A stretch of DNA of 37,699 nucleotides from Peptococcaceae bacterium (GCA_018334055.1 JAGXSS010000005.1:1-37699); one strand, 5' to 3'. Shown: positions 1 through 9,530, counted from the stretch's first letter. Notes: generated by a model not told the origin, from the letters alone. Numbers and translations are program-made.

Positions 1-85
1 CCCCTTTTTTGAGCGCCACACTAGGGAGGTACGAGGAAGTAGTGCAAGCCATATTCGTAAGCCCTCTCACTGCAACCCTAATTTG

Positions 86-107
86 GCACTTCGCGAAGGC
101 GAGGTGC
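86..107. other. Stem-loop downstream of thrB
   Basis: A nine-pair stem (86-94 with 99-107, one G-T pair) closes a GAAG loop. It lies just past the thrB stop codon. A T-rich run follows it on the plus strand but not on the minus strand, so it fits better as the terminator of a plus-strand gene outside the window, or as a plain 3' hairpin. Bases 1-119 otherwise show nothing I can call. Confidence 0.35.
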
Positions 108-119
108 TTTTGCTTTGTT

Positions 120-1016
120 TTACTGTACTATGGATGCCCCTGTGCTGCTCTGCTCAAGAATTTGGAAGCGGGAGGTTATGCCCTGCATGGCGAAGCCGGC
201 TACCATACTCTGGCCTACTGCGGAGGCATCGGCATGGGTGACTATCGCCAACATGGTTGGGCCTGCGCCAGAAAGCATAACGGCTGCGGCGCCCTGGCGC
301 AGGGCATTGGTGCATACTACAGCGAAGCCGGGGATCAGGTATTGACGGTAGGGCTGGTGCAGTCTATCCTGAGATGCTAAGGATAAGAGCTCAGAGTCCC
401 CAAGCTCGAGGGCCTTTGTCATTATTACAGAGCGGGATAGGTTGAATACGGCGTCCTCATAGGGCACAGTTGCCGGCAAGGCCTTACGCGCTAGGTGCGT
501 GGATAGCTTGAAATCTGGCACGCAAACGACAAACATGAGAGCGGGATAAACCCTTAGGGGAACAGCTGTAACACGACTGCCTTGGGTCACAGAGGCCACT
601 GCTCCGCCTAGCAGAGCTGGGGCCACGTTATCGGGGTGTCCTTCTATCTCGGTGGCTAGGTCAAGAAGCGCGCCGGCTGTTAGTGGCTCAGGCACAAAAG
701 TATTAGCAGCCATCAGCCCACCGATTATAGCCGCTGAACTACTGCCTAGCCCGCGGCTAAGGGGTATTTCGTTGTGTAGTCTAAGGGTAATGCTTGGAGG
801 CACTACCCCCGCACAAAACCACAGTCTACATGCCGCCTTCCACACTAAGTTGTCGCTAGTAAGAGGCAGGTCCCCTACCCCTTCCCCACCAATTTCGATG
901 CCCCACGTATGAGAGGGCAGCATTTCTACAGTGTTGTATAGCGACAACGCTAACCCTAAGCAATCAAAACCCGGGCCTAGGTTAGCAGTAGTGGCGGGAA
1001 CCCGTACTTTTACCAT
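120..1016 (-). CDS. thrB: Homoserine kinase
   Basis: Cytoplasmic GHMP-family kinase that phosphorylates L-homoserine with ATP to give O-phosphohomoserine, the substrate of threonine synthase. The protein has 298 residues, about the usual family length. The N-terminus carries PATTANLGPGFDCLG, the glycine/serine-rich ATP loop reads PLSRGLGSSSAA, and the C-terminal GHMP motif reads MLSGAGPTMLAI. The ATG lies one base past the thrC stop, so the two genes form an operon and are probably translationally coupled. No frameshift or missing motif was seen. Identification is secure. Confidence 0.96.
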   Translation of the reverse strand: MVKVRVPATTANLGPGFDCLGLALSLYNTVEMLPSHTWGIEIGGEGVGDLPLTSDNLVWKAACRLWFCAGVVPPSITLRLHNEIPLSRGLGSSSAAIIGGLMAANTFVPEPLTAGALLDLATEIEGHPDNVAPALLGGAVASVTQGSRVTAVPLRVYPALMFVVCVPDFKLSTHLARKALPATVPYEDAVFNLSRSVIMTKALELGDSELLSLASQDRLHQPYRQYLIPGFAVVCTNALRQGAAAVMLSGAGPTMLAIVTHADASAVGQSMVAGFAMQGITSRFQILEQSSTGASIVQ

Positions 1017-1017
1017 A

Positions 1018-2058
1018 TTAGCTCCATAAGGCCTTTTCTATGCTCTCGCGATTCGCATCTACCAGCTGGGGTTGCCTGACTCCTGTGATAGCACTTTCTG
1101 GATCTTTCAGGCCATTTCCGGTAAGCACACAGACCACGGTAGTTTCCCTTTTAAAGTAGCCACGGGTATAGAGTTTAAACACACCTGCAAGGGATGCCGC
1201 CGAAGCTGGCTCACAGAAGATACCCTCGCTTCTACCCAACAAGCGGTAGGCAGCGAGTATCTCGTCGTCTGTTACCTCCTCGATAACGCCGCCAGATTCA
1301 TTCCGGGCTGCAACGGCGGTCTCCCAGCTGGCGGGATTGCCGATGCGAATGGCGGTAGCTATTGTCTCTGGATCTTTTATGGGGTAGCCTCGAACTATGG
1401 CTGCGGACCCCTCGGCCTCAAAACCGAGCATGGCAGGAAGACCAGCGGTTGCCGCTCTTTCCTTAAAGCCCTTCCAGTAGGCTGAAATGTTGCCCGCATT
1501 GCCTACAGGGATAGCTAGACAGTCTGGAGCCTTGCCCAACTGCTCTATTACCTCAAATGCAGCTGTCTTTTGGCCTTCAATACGATAGGGGTTGATCGAG
1601 TTTACAAGGGTAAGGGGGTAGTCCACCACCAAGTCCCGGGTAATCTCCAGGACCTCGTCAAAGTTTCCGCGCACTGAGATAACCGTGGCACCATAGTGGA
1701 GAGCCTGGGCCAGTTTGCCAAGAGCAATCTTTCCATCAGGAATTAACACCACGCACCGCATACCAGCCCGGGCCGCGTAGGCGGCGGCAGAGGCTGAGGT
1801 GTTACCTGTGGATGCGCATATGACTGCCTCTGACCCTTTTTCTTTGGCTTTGCTCACAGCCAGTGTCATGCCTCGGTCCTTAAAAGAACCGGTGGGATTA
1901 GCTCCTTCATACTTAATGTATAGGGTGAGTTTTGGGTACGACTTGCCTATGCTCTCTAGCCTGACGAGGGGGGTATTTCCCTCGCCGAGGGAAATGATGG
2001 GCGTGTTATTGCTGACCGGAAGGTAATCCCGGTATTTGTTTATCAGCCCTTGCCACAT
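1018..2058 (-). CDS. thrC: Threonine synthase
   Basis: PLP-dependent fold-type II enzyme that converts O-phosphohomoserine to threonine. At 346 residues it has the size of the short bacterial ThrC class. The PLP lysine lies in [11 protein letters not shown], the phosphate-binding region reads [14 protein letters not shown], and a C-terminal loop reads [17 protein letters not shown] ribosome site precedes the ATG by about eight bases. It is first in the thrC-thrB pair. Homoserine dehydrogenase, often a neighbour, is not in the window. The immediate upstream region leads into an IS remnant, so the native promoter region is short. Confidence 0.96.
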   Translation of the reverse strand: MWQGLINKYRDYLPVSNNTPIISLGEGNTPLVRLESIGKSYPKLTLYIKYEGANPTGSFKDRGMTLAVSKAKEKGSEAVICASTGNTSASAAAYAARAGMRCVVLIPDGKIALGKLAQALHYGATVISVRGNFDEVLEITRDLVVDYPLTLVNSINPYRIEGQKTAAFEVIEQLGKAPDCLAIPVGNAGNISAYWKGFKERAATAGLPAMLGFEAEGSAAIVRGYPIKDPETIATAIRIGNPASWETAVAARNESGGVIEEVTDDEILAAYRLLGRSEGIFCEPASAASLAGVFKLYTRGYFKRETTVVCVLTGNGLKDPESAITGVRQPQLVDANRESIEKALWS

Positions 2059-2146
2059 GGTTCATCACTCCAGTTTCATACGTTTACCCATAGTATTCGC
2101 GTGTCTGCCCTGCTTGCCCTTGTTGGAAGAGGGGCAATTTGATAGG

Positions 2147-2152
2147 ATTATA
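2147..2152 (-). promoter_or_regulatory. Possible -10 box for thrCB
   Basis: On the minus strand a perfect TATAAT lies about 90 bases upstream of the thrC start. I do not see a good TTGACA-like -35 at 16-18 bases, so the call is weak. No leader peptide with threonine/isoleucine runs or T-box-like structure was recognised in the 116-base gap. Confidence 0.3.
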
Positions 2153-2174
2153 ATGGTGGGGACGTCAGACTTTG

Positions 2175-2820
2175 TCACAGTGCTGTTTCCAAGTAGCCGA
2201 TTCGCGCCATAAAGACCGTGCAAGCGGTCACCATTGCTGGCTTATCGGAGAGAGCAAAATGAGCAGAAGAAAGGGCAGACAGTCTCTGTCTCAGTCCACT
2301 ATTCCCTGGGATGTTTATCGCTCGTTTCAAGTTGTACGCCAAAAATAGCAACGCAACTTCACCCCGAACCTTTTGCATGGTGCGGAGCAAGAAGTAGTAC
2401 CCATTCATGGCTCGCTTGATTGTACCGAAGGGATGCTCGACCATCATCTGTCGCTTTCTGTAGAGGTTAGGGTTGGCGACTGTTCGCTCGTCTACGTCGC
2501 GGCAGGCTTTCTGGTAAGGGCTAATCCATATTCTCCGATACTTACCCTGCGGTGCATTTCGCCCTATACCCACACATTCTACATGCCTTCTTGTTCTCGT
2601 AAACTCGCGCCTCTGTCACGCCTGTGCGGGAGAGCCTGCTGCCGGCAGGACAGGTAAAGTAGTCGGGGCCTTCTGTGCAGGTGAATTTGTCTAGCTTGTA
2701 CTCAGGATCGGGAACTTCTCTGCCAGCCTTCTGCTTAGCGACAATATCTGTAACCCGAGTTTGGCGACATTTAATTCCATGTGTAGGTCTTGCAGTGACT
2801 TTGGGCGTTTGAAGCCATCT
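2175..2820 (-). pseudogene. IS1182-family transposase, 3' part, frameshifted
   Basis: Two overlapping minus-strand frames together encode the C-terminal half of a DDE transposase of the IS1182 type. The upstream frame ends in a cysteine cluster (CPAG, CRMCGYRAKC). The downstream frame continues with GKYRRIWISPYQKACRDVDE, MMVEHPFGTIKRAM and LLFLAYNLKRAI. A frameshift near 2545-2570 separates them. The N-terminal half, including the first catalytic aspartates, is gone: the sequence runs into the start of another IS near 2820-2855. It is a dead element. Family assignment rests on the HPFGTIKR and YNLKRA motifs. Confidence 0.8.
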
Positions 2821-2854
2821 TTGTAGTAGTGAATATGCTGCAAGGGAGGACGCT

Positions 2855-4386
2855 ATGTTCCTTAAGAAAGTGAAGAAAACCCATAAGGGCAAAGTGTATG
2901 AAACCTATGCTCTGACTGAGTCCTATCGCGAAGGCGGGAAGGTAAAACATCGCAACATCGCTAGTCTCGGAGCTCTGGCTCCGGAGCAAATCCAGCGCAT
3001 GCAGTTCGTCCTGAAAGCGCAACGGATCGACGGTGCGTTTGTAGGGCATTTGTCCGATGTAGTAGCCAAGCAACATTTTCGCTTTCTTGATGTGGCTGTA
3101 CTTGATGACTTTTGGAAACAATTCGGGCTAGACCAATTCTTCGCTGAGCTACCCTACGCTGAGTCAATGGTTGTCAATCGTTGCCTAGATCCTAAGAGTA
3201 AGATTAACATTAAGGACTGGACTAACAAAACCGTCCTGCCAAGACTGCATGGTTCTGACCACGTCGATGGATACGGTGTCTACCGGGCCCTAGATTCAAT
3301 TGCTGACCGAGAGGCCGAGTTGCAGAGACACATTGCAGAGCGGTAATAGCTTTAGTAGTCACACCTGAGGGGTATCCCTTGTACTGGCAGGTGCTGCCCG
3401 GCTACACACATGACGCTACTACAGTGAAGGATTTGCTACGGGTTCTCAAAGACCGACTTGGCATTGAGCAATGCCTGATGGTATTTGACCGTGGCATGGT
3501 CTCAGTAGAGAACCTTCAAGCTATTTCAGCGCAGAATCTGACCTATGTCTCAAAAGAGAGTCTTCTTGCCCGTGGCTTTAGTGTCTATGACAAGAACCTG
3601 GTTTACCGGGAGCATGTTGACGATGGTAAGCGATTTGTTCTGGCCTTCAATCTGCAGCTATGTTTAGACTAGCGGCAGACTAGATCACAACAGATAGGGA
3701 AGGCAGAAGCGTTTCTCTCAGCCCTAAACGAGAATCTTAGTAAAGCGGGCAAGAGCCGGGTTCGCGATACGACTGAGGGCAAGATAGAAAAAGGGTTCAA
3801 GAGATGGGGAATGAAGAAGATAATCACGTGGCATCTAGAGCCTACTGTTGTTAGTTTTCAGCCTTCTCGAGGAAACGCCCGAGACGTAAGCACTTTCCGT
3901 ATTGTGTATTCAATCAATCAGGAGGCACTTCGGGAAAAGGGAAAGATGGACGGCGTGTTTTGTTTCGTGACCAATGACCTCTCGGACAATCTATCATGCC
4001 ATAGGGTGATTGAAGATTACAGACGAAAGAATAAGATTGAAGAGGCGTTCCGGGAGATCAAAAGCTACCTTCGCCTAAGGCCTTTTTATCTCACTCGAGC
4101 GAGAAGGGTCCGGGCCCATGTGACAATCTGCGTGCTCGGTTATCTCCTACTGAATGCACTAGAAGAAAGGCTTGCGTCTTCATCCGTTAAGCTCAGTGGC
4201 CCATCGACGTTAGAGATGCTCCGCGAGTGCCAAGTCAACCGTATTGGTCCGCATGACAGTGAAGCTTTCGTGGAGAGCATTACGCAGCTGACCAAGGATC
4301 AGGTCGAGATACTAAACGAACTTCACCTCAATCACTTAACGAAAAAGAAGTACTTAAGCAAATTACTAAGACAGTCTGTCATGTAG
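2855..4386 (+). pseudogene. IS1634-like (IS4-group) transposase, broken
   Basis: Begins in one frame with MFLKKVKKTHKGKVYETYAL and ends that frame at 3346. It resumes in another frame from about 3340 (ALVVTPEGYPLYWQVLPG, then MVFDRGMVS) and continues to 4386 (IVYSIN, RRKNKIEEAFREIKSYL, the usual Y..R..IE.AFR region). The junction near 3340 lacks the segment normally carrying the first catalytic aspartate, so an internal deletion caused the frame change. A second lesion is an in-frame TAG at 3670-3672, after which the same frame stays open. A GGGAGG ribosome site precedes the ATG. Non-functional. Confidence 0.8.
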
Positions 4387-4433
4387 TAGCGAAAGCGCCA
4401 GAGTCACGACTCAGGGCCCTTGATGCTGCTGAC

Positions 4434-4622
4434 ATGGAAATATTTACCGCCAAACTCCGGTTTGTAAATGAATATTTTATTACGGAGTGTGCAAAGAAAA
4501 GTAAAGGTGGGCTTATGGGTACAAGATACATTGATTTAGTAGAAGTAGAAGATTTCAAGAAAGAAATGGCAGTTGGAGAAATTGCTGATCTGCTTAAGAC
4601 TAAAGAATGGAATGCAGGGTAA
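4434..4622 (+). CDS. Small unrecognised ORF or gene fragment
   Basis: Sixty-two residues, not recognised. The reading frame stays open upstream of the ATG to about 4380, directly behind the IS1634-like relic, so this may be the 3' piece of a gene cut by that element. The composition is charged with no membrane segment, and the C-terminus reads IADLLKTKEWNAG. No convincing ribosome site precedes the ATG, which favours a fragment. The DNA is AT-richer than thrBC. Confidence 0.35.
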   Translation: MEIFTAKLRFVNEYFITECAKKSKGGLMGTRYIDLVEVEDFKKEMAVGEIADLLKTKEWNAG

Positions 4623-4669
4623 TAGTGGCTGCTTTTGCCAATAGTTGATTGTATAGAGCGAGGTGCAGT

Positions 4670-5029
4670 ATGAAAATTAAATTGATATGGGCTAAATGTA
4701 GATTTCACAATAAACACTGGACAGATAATGAGATGGACTCCTATTGGGTTCAATGTACCATTGATGAGGCTAGGAACAGGGTGTTCTCATATTTATCTGA
4801 AGGACAAATTGAAGAAAGTATGAAAAATTGGGAACCGAAAGCAAATGATGATCTAATGAAAAATGAATCGGAGCATCTTTATTACCTTGTCTCACGGGAT
4901 TTACAATCAATAGAATCATTTCCTTGGTATTATCCTTTTTCAGGGCAATGGAATGCCTACTGCCCCTTTGATGAAATTGAAGAAATTAATATAAGTGATC
5001 TAAAAGAAATACTTGCATTATCAGTGTAA
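4670..5029 (+). CDS. Hypothetical protein, acidic, AT-rich
   Basis: I chose the ATG at 4670 (MKIKLIWAKC) over an upstream in-frame start because GAGGTG lies five bases before it. The 119-residue product is acidic and tryptophan/tyrosine-rich (WTDNEMDSYWVQC, FPWYYPFSGQWNAYCPF) with no membrane segment or signal peptide. I do not recognise the family. Small acidic orphans of this kind in IS-rich regions are often immunity proteins, but nothing here proves it. AT-rich codon use matches the flanking fragments and differs from thrBC, consistent with transfer. Confidence 0.5.
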   Translation: MKIKLIWAKCRFHNKHWTDNEMDSYWVQCTIDEARNRVFSYLSEGQIEESMKNWEPKANDDLMKNESEHLYYLVSRDLQSIESFPWYYPFSGQWNAYCPFDEIEEINISDLKEILALSV

Positions 5030-5050
5030 AAATTAAGAGTCTGACGAGCT

Positions 5051-5269
5051 ATGCAAATGAAGAATCATGTACTTGATGGAATAACGGGGTTGTGTGTAGC
5101 TGATGCATTAGGTGTGCCGCTTGAATTTATGAGCAGAGAAACACTTAGAAAGAATCCTGTTATAGGAATGAGAGGTTTCGGTACACATAATCAACCGGCA
5201 GGAACTTGGTTTGATGGTACAAGTATGGCGTTATGTCTCCTTGATAGCGTTGCCACTCAGCTAATTTGA
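5051..5269 (+). pseudogene. ADP-ribosylglycohydrolase, 5' fragment
   Basis: The first 66 or so residues match the N-terminus of DraG-type ADP-ribosylglycohydrolases, which remove ADP-ribose from proteins: DGITGLCVADALGVPLEFMS, then a GTWFDGTSMALCLLDS stretch where the family usually has a D-D-T metal-binding triplet (here D-G-T). The gene is cut near 5249 by a repeat also found at 34124-34222, and the last codons to the stop at 5269 come from that repeat. Most of the protein, usually 250-300 residues, is missing, so it cannot be active. No strong ribosome site is visible. Confidence 0.75.
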
Positions 5270-5347
5270 CAAGCGTTTTGCCACCGCCATTGTCGTGAAT
5301 GCTGAAGCGTCACTCCGTCAAATCGGTGACAATCATACCGCCAGTAC
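5249..5347 (+). repeat. Copy 1 of a ~100-bp interspersed repeat
   Basis: About 100 bases from GTTGCCACTCAGCTAATTTG to ATTAGGGG match the reverse complement of 34124-34222 at roughly 90% by eye. It truncates the ADP-ribosylglycohydrolase on its left and adjoins IS21-type ends on its right. I cannot assign it to a named element. It may be the end of an IS whose body has been replaced, or a small non-autonomous repeat. Confidence 0.65.
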
Positions 5348-5417
5348 CATTAGGGGTGTGTTTGGCAAGTAGGAAGTGCAGAGTTTGGCAACTAATTTGT
5401 GCATAGCGTCCTGTGCC

Positions 5418-5442
5418 TTCCCTGCCCCGAGGGGGCAGGGAA
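5418..5442. other. Perfect 11-bp stem-loop after istB
   Basis: TTCCCTGCCCC at 5418-5428 pairs with GGGGCAGGGAA at 5432-5442 around a three-base loop. It lies nine bases beyond the istB stop. A T-tract is absent in the istB direction, so it is a 3' hairpin rather than a clear terminator. Confidence 0.5.
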
Positions 5443-5450
5443 AATGGAAG

Positions 5451-6098
5451 TTATCGGACGAAATTCCTGCGTTCTAAAGCTTGTTTAAACCGGAAGCTCT
5501 CGCCCGCAAAGGCTAGGATGTGTGAGTGATGAATGAGCCGGTCGATGATGGCATTAGTGAGACGGTCGTCGCCAAAAACTTCATTCCAGCGACCTAGTTT
5601 CAAGTTCGAAGTTGTGATGATACTTTTGCTTTCATACGCGTTTGAAATTAGGCTAAAGAGCAGCTCCGAGGCTTTTTTGCTAGAGGGGATATAACCTACC
5701 TCGTCGAGGATGAGTAGATCTTTTTGGGAGAGACTTCGCAGAAACCGACTAAGCTGACCGCGCTCGTGACGCTCTACCAGTTCGTTGGTTAGGTTAGCCG
5801 TACGGTAAAACGCTACTTTCTTGCCACTGAGGCAGGCCTTGATGCCAAGTGCTGTGGCCAGGTAGGGCTTCCCTGTGCCTACAACTCCTAACAAGAGCAG
5901 ATTCTCTTTGGCGGGAATGAAATCAAGGGCCGGTATGTACTCCTTGGTGTTTGGTGAGGGGAAACCGGCTTGCTTGAGCACTAGCTCAAGCAGGCCCGTG
6001 ATGTATTGCTTGCGATCCATGTACTCTACCTGTTTCGCGAGAGCCGCTATCTGGCCTAATTTGAGCTGACGGCAAAGTTCTAGCAGTCGGTCGCTCAC
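5451..6098 (-). CDS. istB: IstB-like transposition helper ATPase, P-loop altered
   Basis: AAA+ DnaA-like helper of IS21 transposition, 215 residues against about 250 usually. The Walker A region reads GVVGTGKPYLATALG: the threonine after the P-loop lysine, which helps bind magnesium, is proline, and the usual GPPG is GVVG. Walker B is intact (LLILDEVGYIP). About 20 residues between the N-terminal segment and AGFPSPNTKEYIP appear missing. The start overlaps the istA stop by four bases. ATP binding is probably impaired, in line with the broken istA. Confidence 0.8.
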   Translation of the reverse strand: MSDRLLELCRQLKLGQIAALAKQVEYMDRKQYITGLLELVLKQAGFPSPNTKEYIPALDFIPAKENLLLLGVVGTGKPYLATALGIKACLSGKKVAFYRTANLTNELVERHERGQLSRFLRSLSQKDLLILDEVGYIPSSKKASELLFSLISNAYESKSIITTSNLKLGRWNEVFGDDRLTNAIIDRLIHHSHILAFAGESFRFKQALERRNFVR

Positions 6099-6856
6099 TC
6101 TATCTCACCCCCGGCAGACAGGCTGTTGTAAGCACTAAGGTTTGGCTTCCAGTCAACTACCTGGCGTGGGGTATAGCTCTCAAGCAGGGACGGGGTCTTT
6201 TGATCCGCAAGATGCAAGATGATGCTCTTCAATGTCGCATAGTCTGTACGGTTGCTCCCCAGGCCAATAGTGATGCTTCTTTCTACCTTTTTGAGCGGAT
6301 GTTCCTGGAGGAGACTGATAAGAATGTGAATTCTTTGAACATGGACTTGAGCCCTGCTAGGAAACATTCGGCGTTCTCTGTTGGCAGGTGCCGAGTAAGG
6401 CTGTCGTTACTATACGGGATGCTCATCACTAGTTTATGGACTACTCGTTCGTGGGTCTCATCGCCAGCAAGAACAGTTAACGTATCTCCAAAATCCACCT
6501 GTGCTGCACCGGGCACGTGTTCAATCCTTGCATAGGGCTCTTTCCTGACCAACTCTACCTTGATCTTTTTTACGTAGTGCCGCACGGTTCGGTCGGAGCC
6601 GGTGTAGGAGCCTTCTTCTTGGATTTGCCGGAATAAGACTGGGGTCTTACGACGGTACTTGCGCGGTCTTAGCTGGTCCTCCGCAAGCCAGGTCCTGAGA
6701 CGCTCCTCGTGTTCTGCTCCCATTACTTGGCGTTCCCTTTGCTGAGTAGGTTGCTGTTGGTCAGTTGATCTTCAGGCGTCGGGCAATTTCGCTGACATCG
6801 GCATCTTCGTTTTCTCGAATGTCCTTGATATAATTGCTTTGGGCCACTGTTAGCAT
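6095..6856 (-). pseudogene. istA: IstA transposase, frameshifted and internally deleted
   Basis: A strong GGAGGT site precedes an ATG at 6854-6856, and the product starts MLTVAQSNYIKDIREN with a helix-turn-helix start (VSEIARRLKIN). The frame then stops. It resumes in another frame as QRERQVMGAEHEERLRTWL and AAQVDFGDTL (first catalytic aspartate), then shifts again to RTDYATLKSIILHL and SYTPRQVVDWKP at the C-terminus. At about 254 codons it is half the usual 400-500. The second aspartate and the glutamate region are lost. Dead transposase. Confidence 0.8.
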
Positions 6857-6980
6857 TCCTCTCTCTACCTCCTGAGTTTTAAGCCTCAAGAGGGTATTGT
6901 TCAGGACGCTAGCAACTGGTTCCTTCTATAGCCGCCAACTCTGCACTTTTCGTTGCCAAACTTTGTACTTTTATATTGCC

Positions 6981-7301
6981 AGAAACTTGAGTGGCCTCAG
7001 CATTGGATTTATAGCGAAGGAACTTAAGAGAAGAGGTGTTAAACCGCCACAAGGTAAAGATATTTGGTCGAAAAAATCCGTTCAGACTGTGTTAGGAAAC
7101 GAAAAGTACATTGGACAGGTATTGTTGGGAAAGACCTACACCGGCGATTTCCCTAATAATAAGCAGTTCATGAATGATGGAGAACATGAGCAGTTTCTAA
7201 TGAAGGATGCTCACGAGCCAATCATGGATTCAGAGAAATTCGAGCAAGTCCAAGAGGAAATGAAACGCAGGAGAATATTGAAATTGTTAACGGAGCAGTA
7301 A
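6981..7301 (+). pseudogene. Serine recombinase, middle fragment
   Basis: The first codons lie at the IS21 right end. The protein reads LSIGFIAKELKRRGVKPP, then WSKKSVQTVLGNEKYIGQVL, the typical Recombinase domain of large serine integrases/resolvases (the K..V...L.N..Y.G pattern). The catalytic N-terminal resolvase domain is absent, replaced by the IS, and the zinc-ribbon and coiled-coil C-terminus is also missing. This is a remnant of an integrated element's integrase, evidence that this region once held a larger mobile element. Confidence 0.75.
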
Positions 7302-7379
7302 AAAGAAAAGAGACACGTTATAGCACTAAGCGTGAGAAGCAAGACTGAGCTAGGGTGTTTTGGACGGGGGGAGTGAGAG

Positions 7380-8126
7380 ATGGAAATATTAGATTCATAT
7401 GAGCGATTTATGGCCAAATTTAATATCGACAAAGATGATATGTATCAATTTGGGATAAGTGAAACAATTCTGCCTCCAATCGATTTGGTTGCACAAAATT
7501 GGGAAGAGCTTAAAAAAAGAATATTTAATAACGGGGCTGTTAAAATTCGTGGTTATGGCTGTGATGCTAAGGGGACGGAGTTGTATATAGTTTTATATAA
7601 GCATCTGTTTAATAATGCGAATGTTAAAAAAGATGCAACTAATAACATTGAGCCTCAAAAAATCATATCTATGTTAACAGGATACAAGCGGAATAGGAAT
7701 CTTTTTAATTACCAGGTGTCTCATATTTTCGGAAAAACAAAGAATATTTTTCTTTTTGAAGCGCCATGGAATATAGCACTTGTTCCTAAAATAATTGATC
7801 CTTTTACTGGACATGAGACTAAAGGAATTTGGCCGAAAGAATATCAGGAAAAATTTCTTTCATACTCAAGTGAAATTTATAAGGAATTTATTGATGATTA
7901 TAATCAACTTATAAGCAGCGCTGAAATTTCAGAGGGAATAGCCAAGCACATAGATGATCTAAAAAAGCAAGAAGGAGCGACAAGGGAAATTTTGCAATTT
8001 GAGAAAGATGTAATGGTTGAATTATCTACAATAAGACAATCCCTGAATAATGACGCTGTAGTTCAACCTGCTTATAAGCGCTACAATAAATGTGAGCCAA
8101 AAATGATGGAAACGCTCAGAAAATAG
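7380..8126 (+). CDS. Possible HNH-like nuclease-associated protein
   Basis: A GGGGGGAG site lies just before the ATG. The product has 248 residues and is AT-rich in codon use. The centre reads YQVSHIFGKTKNIFLFEAPW, followed by PKIIDPFTGHETKG. The SHI...TKN arrangement resembles bacterial proteins with a degenerate HNH-type fold, but I could not identify a complete catalytic set, so the function is a guess. The C-terminal third is helical and charged. The stop codon directly abuts the TGAGCCAC end of the next IS21 element, so the true C-terminus may have been cut. Confidence 0.5.
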   Translation: MEILDSYERFMAKFNIDKDDMYQFGISETILPPIDLVAQNWEELKKRIFNNGAVKIRGYGCDAKGTELYIVLYKHLFNNANVKKDATNNIEPQKIISMLTGYKRNRNLFNYQVSHIFGKTKNIFLFEAPWNIALVPKIIDPFTGHETKGIWPKEYQEKFLSYSSEIYKEFIDDYNQLISSAEISEGIAKHIDDLKKQEGATREILQFEKDVMVELSTIRQSLNNDAVVQPAYKRYNKCEPKMMETLRK

Positions 8127-8195
8127 TGAGCCACTTCTAGTCAAAAACCGATATAGTCAGAAGAGAAAGATAATGACTATACGGGAGGGAGAGGG

Positions 8196-9530
8196 GTGGC
8201 GATAGAATTGGAAATGTACGAAAAAATTCGATACCTGTACGAACATGAGGGCCGCACACAAAGAGCAATCGCTAGAATGCTGAGCGTATCGCGAAACACG
8301 GTCAAAAAGTATTGCGAAGGCGCACAAGTACCTTGGGAACGGCAAGGGGTTAGTGGCCGACAGCGCTACATCATCACTGAAGAGGTGTTGACATTTATTA
8401 AGGACTGTTTTGCTAAGGATAAGGACGAGAACATTAGGAACCAAGAACATACAGCCAAGCGGATTTATGACCGCCTTGCGGCTGAAAGGGATTTCAGAGG
8501 CGGGGCATCGACAATACGCAAGATTGTGGCTAACTTAAAGGAAAAGCAGGGTCTGGTCTTCGTCCCTTTGTCTTTTGATCCCGGTGAAGCTATCCAAAAT
8601 GACTGGGGGCAAGCTATGGTCTATCTCGCCGGTAAGAAAACAAAGGTGAACATTTTTTGCATGCGGGAGTGCTACAGTGCCGATATGTTCTGCAAAGCAT
8701 TCTATCGCCCGAATGAAGAAAGTTTTCTAGAGGCTCAAATTGACGGCTTTGAGTTTTTCCAAGGCGTAGCGCAGCGGATGATCTTTGACAACGCAAGGGT
8801 GGCGGTAAAAGAAGGCTTTGGGCCCCACGCCATCGTTCAGGATCGGTACAAGGCCTTAGCAGCTCACTACGCCTTCCATTGTGACTTTTGCAATGTATCA
8901 TCTGGGCATGAGAAGGGCTTGGTCGAAGGCCTTGTGGGCTGGGTCAGGCGCAATGTGTTTGTACCAATACCAAGAGTTGAAACCATAGACGAATTAAACG
9001 CTGAAATACTGCGTCGGTGTCTACAATATCGCAAGCACAGAATCGCTGGCAGGAACCAAACAGTTGGGGAGATGATTCTAGCGGCGCAGGTCAAGATGGC
9101 CTCACTCCCCCGATACCGCTTTGATCCAAGTAGAACCATCACCGCAAAAGCAGACGACTATGCAACGGTAAGATTTGATAGCAACAACTACTCCATCCCG
9201 GCAAAGTATGCTGGGAAAGAAGTCGGCGTCAAGGGCTATGGTAACGCGGTTATCATATTTTACCGCAACGAAGAGTTGGCCAGATATGCCCGCTGTTACG
9301 AGAAAGGCCAGACACAGTACCGTCTTGAGCATTACCTCGATTTAATTGAGAGCAGACCCCGCAGCGTGTTTAATGCTAGGCCAGTGAAAGATAATATCTC
9401 CGCTAGACTACTCGAGATGGGTCGTCGGCTGCTTGGGCCACGGGAGATGGTCAAGATGCTCAGGCTTTGCGTTGACCATGGAGAGGACAAGGTAATGGAC
9501 ATAATTAACAGCATCGATAAACCCGCTTAA
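8196..9530 (+). CDS. istA: IS21-family transposase IstA
   Basis: DDE transposase of 444 residues. An N-terminal helix-turn-helix (TQRAIARMLSVSRNTVKKY, about 24-42) is followed by the RNase-H-like core: first aspartate in IQNDWGQAMVYL, second in MIFDNARVAVKEGFG, glutamate in HEKGLVEGLVGWVRRN. The C-terminal beta-barrel region reads YATVRFDSNNYSIPAKYAGK. The GTG start follows GGGAGGGAGAGG. All catalytic residues are present and the frame is unbroken, so this copy could still be active in catalysis. It is read toward istB, whose frame opens before the istA stop. Confidence 0.93.
   Translation: MAIELEMYEKIRYLYEHEGRTQRAIARMLSVSRNTVKKYCEGAQVPWERQGVSGRQRYIITEEVLTFIKDCFAKDKDENIRNQEHTAKRIYDRLAAERDFRGGASTIRKIVANLKEKQGLVFVPLSFDPGEAIQNDWGQAMVYLAGKKTKVNIFCMRECYSADMFCKAFYRPNEESFLEAQIDGFEFFQGVAQRMIFDNARVAVKEGFGPHAIVQDRYKALAAHYAFHCDFCNVSSGHEKGLVEGLVGWVRRNVFVPIPRVETIDELNAEILRRCLQYRKHRIAGRNQTVGEMILAAQVKMASLPRYRFDPSRTITAKADDYATVRFDSNNYSIPAKYAGKEVGVKGYGNAVIIFYRNEELARYARCYEKGQTQYRLEHYLDLIESRPRSVFNARPVKDNISARLLEMGRRLLGPREMVKMLRLCVDHGEDKVMDIINSIDKPA

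Larger units (their letters stand above)
5349..6980 (-). mobile_element. Decayed IS21-family element (istA-istB)
   Basis: The left side carries two TTTGGCAA motifs, one within AAGTGCAGAGTTTGGCAAC (about 5370-5391). The right side carries the same unit inverted twice (6933-6951 and about 6952-6975, GTTGCCAAACTTTGTACTTTT). Multiple short end repeats and an istA/istB pair overlapping by four bases are typical of IS21. Both genes are damaged. The right end lies against a serine-recombinase fragment, so the element inserted there or was involved in its truncation. Exact outer ends and a target duplication could not be fixed. Confidence 0.75.

Noticed and set aside
9-380. Plus-strand open frames over thrB 3' end
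   Set aside because: They lie opposite a clear homoserine kinase and have no domain or ribosome site.
2059-2174. T-box or threonine attenuator before thrC
   Set aside because: No anticodon-type specifier loop, leader peptide or paired terminator/antiterminator could be seen in the short gap.
3340-3672. TAG at 3670-3672 as a read-through or pyrrolysine codon
   Set aside because: The transposase also has a deletion and frame change at 3340, so plain decay is the simpler reading.
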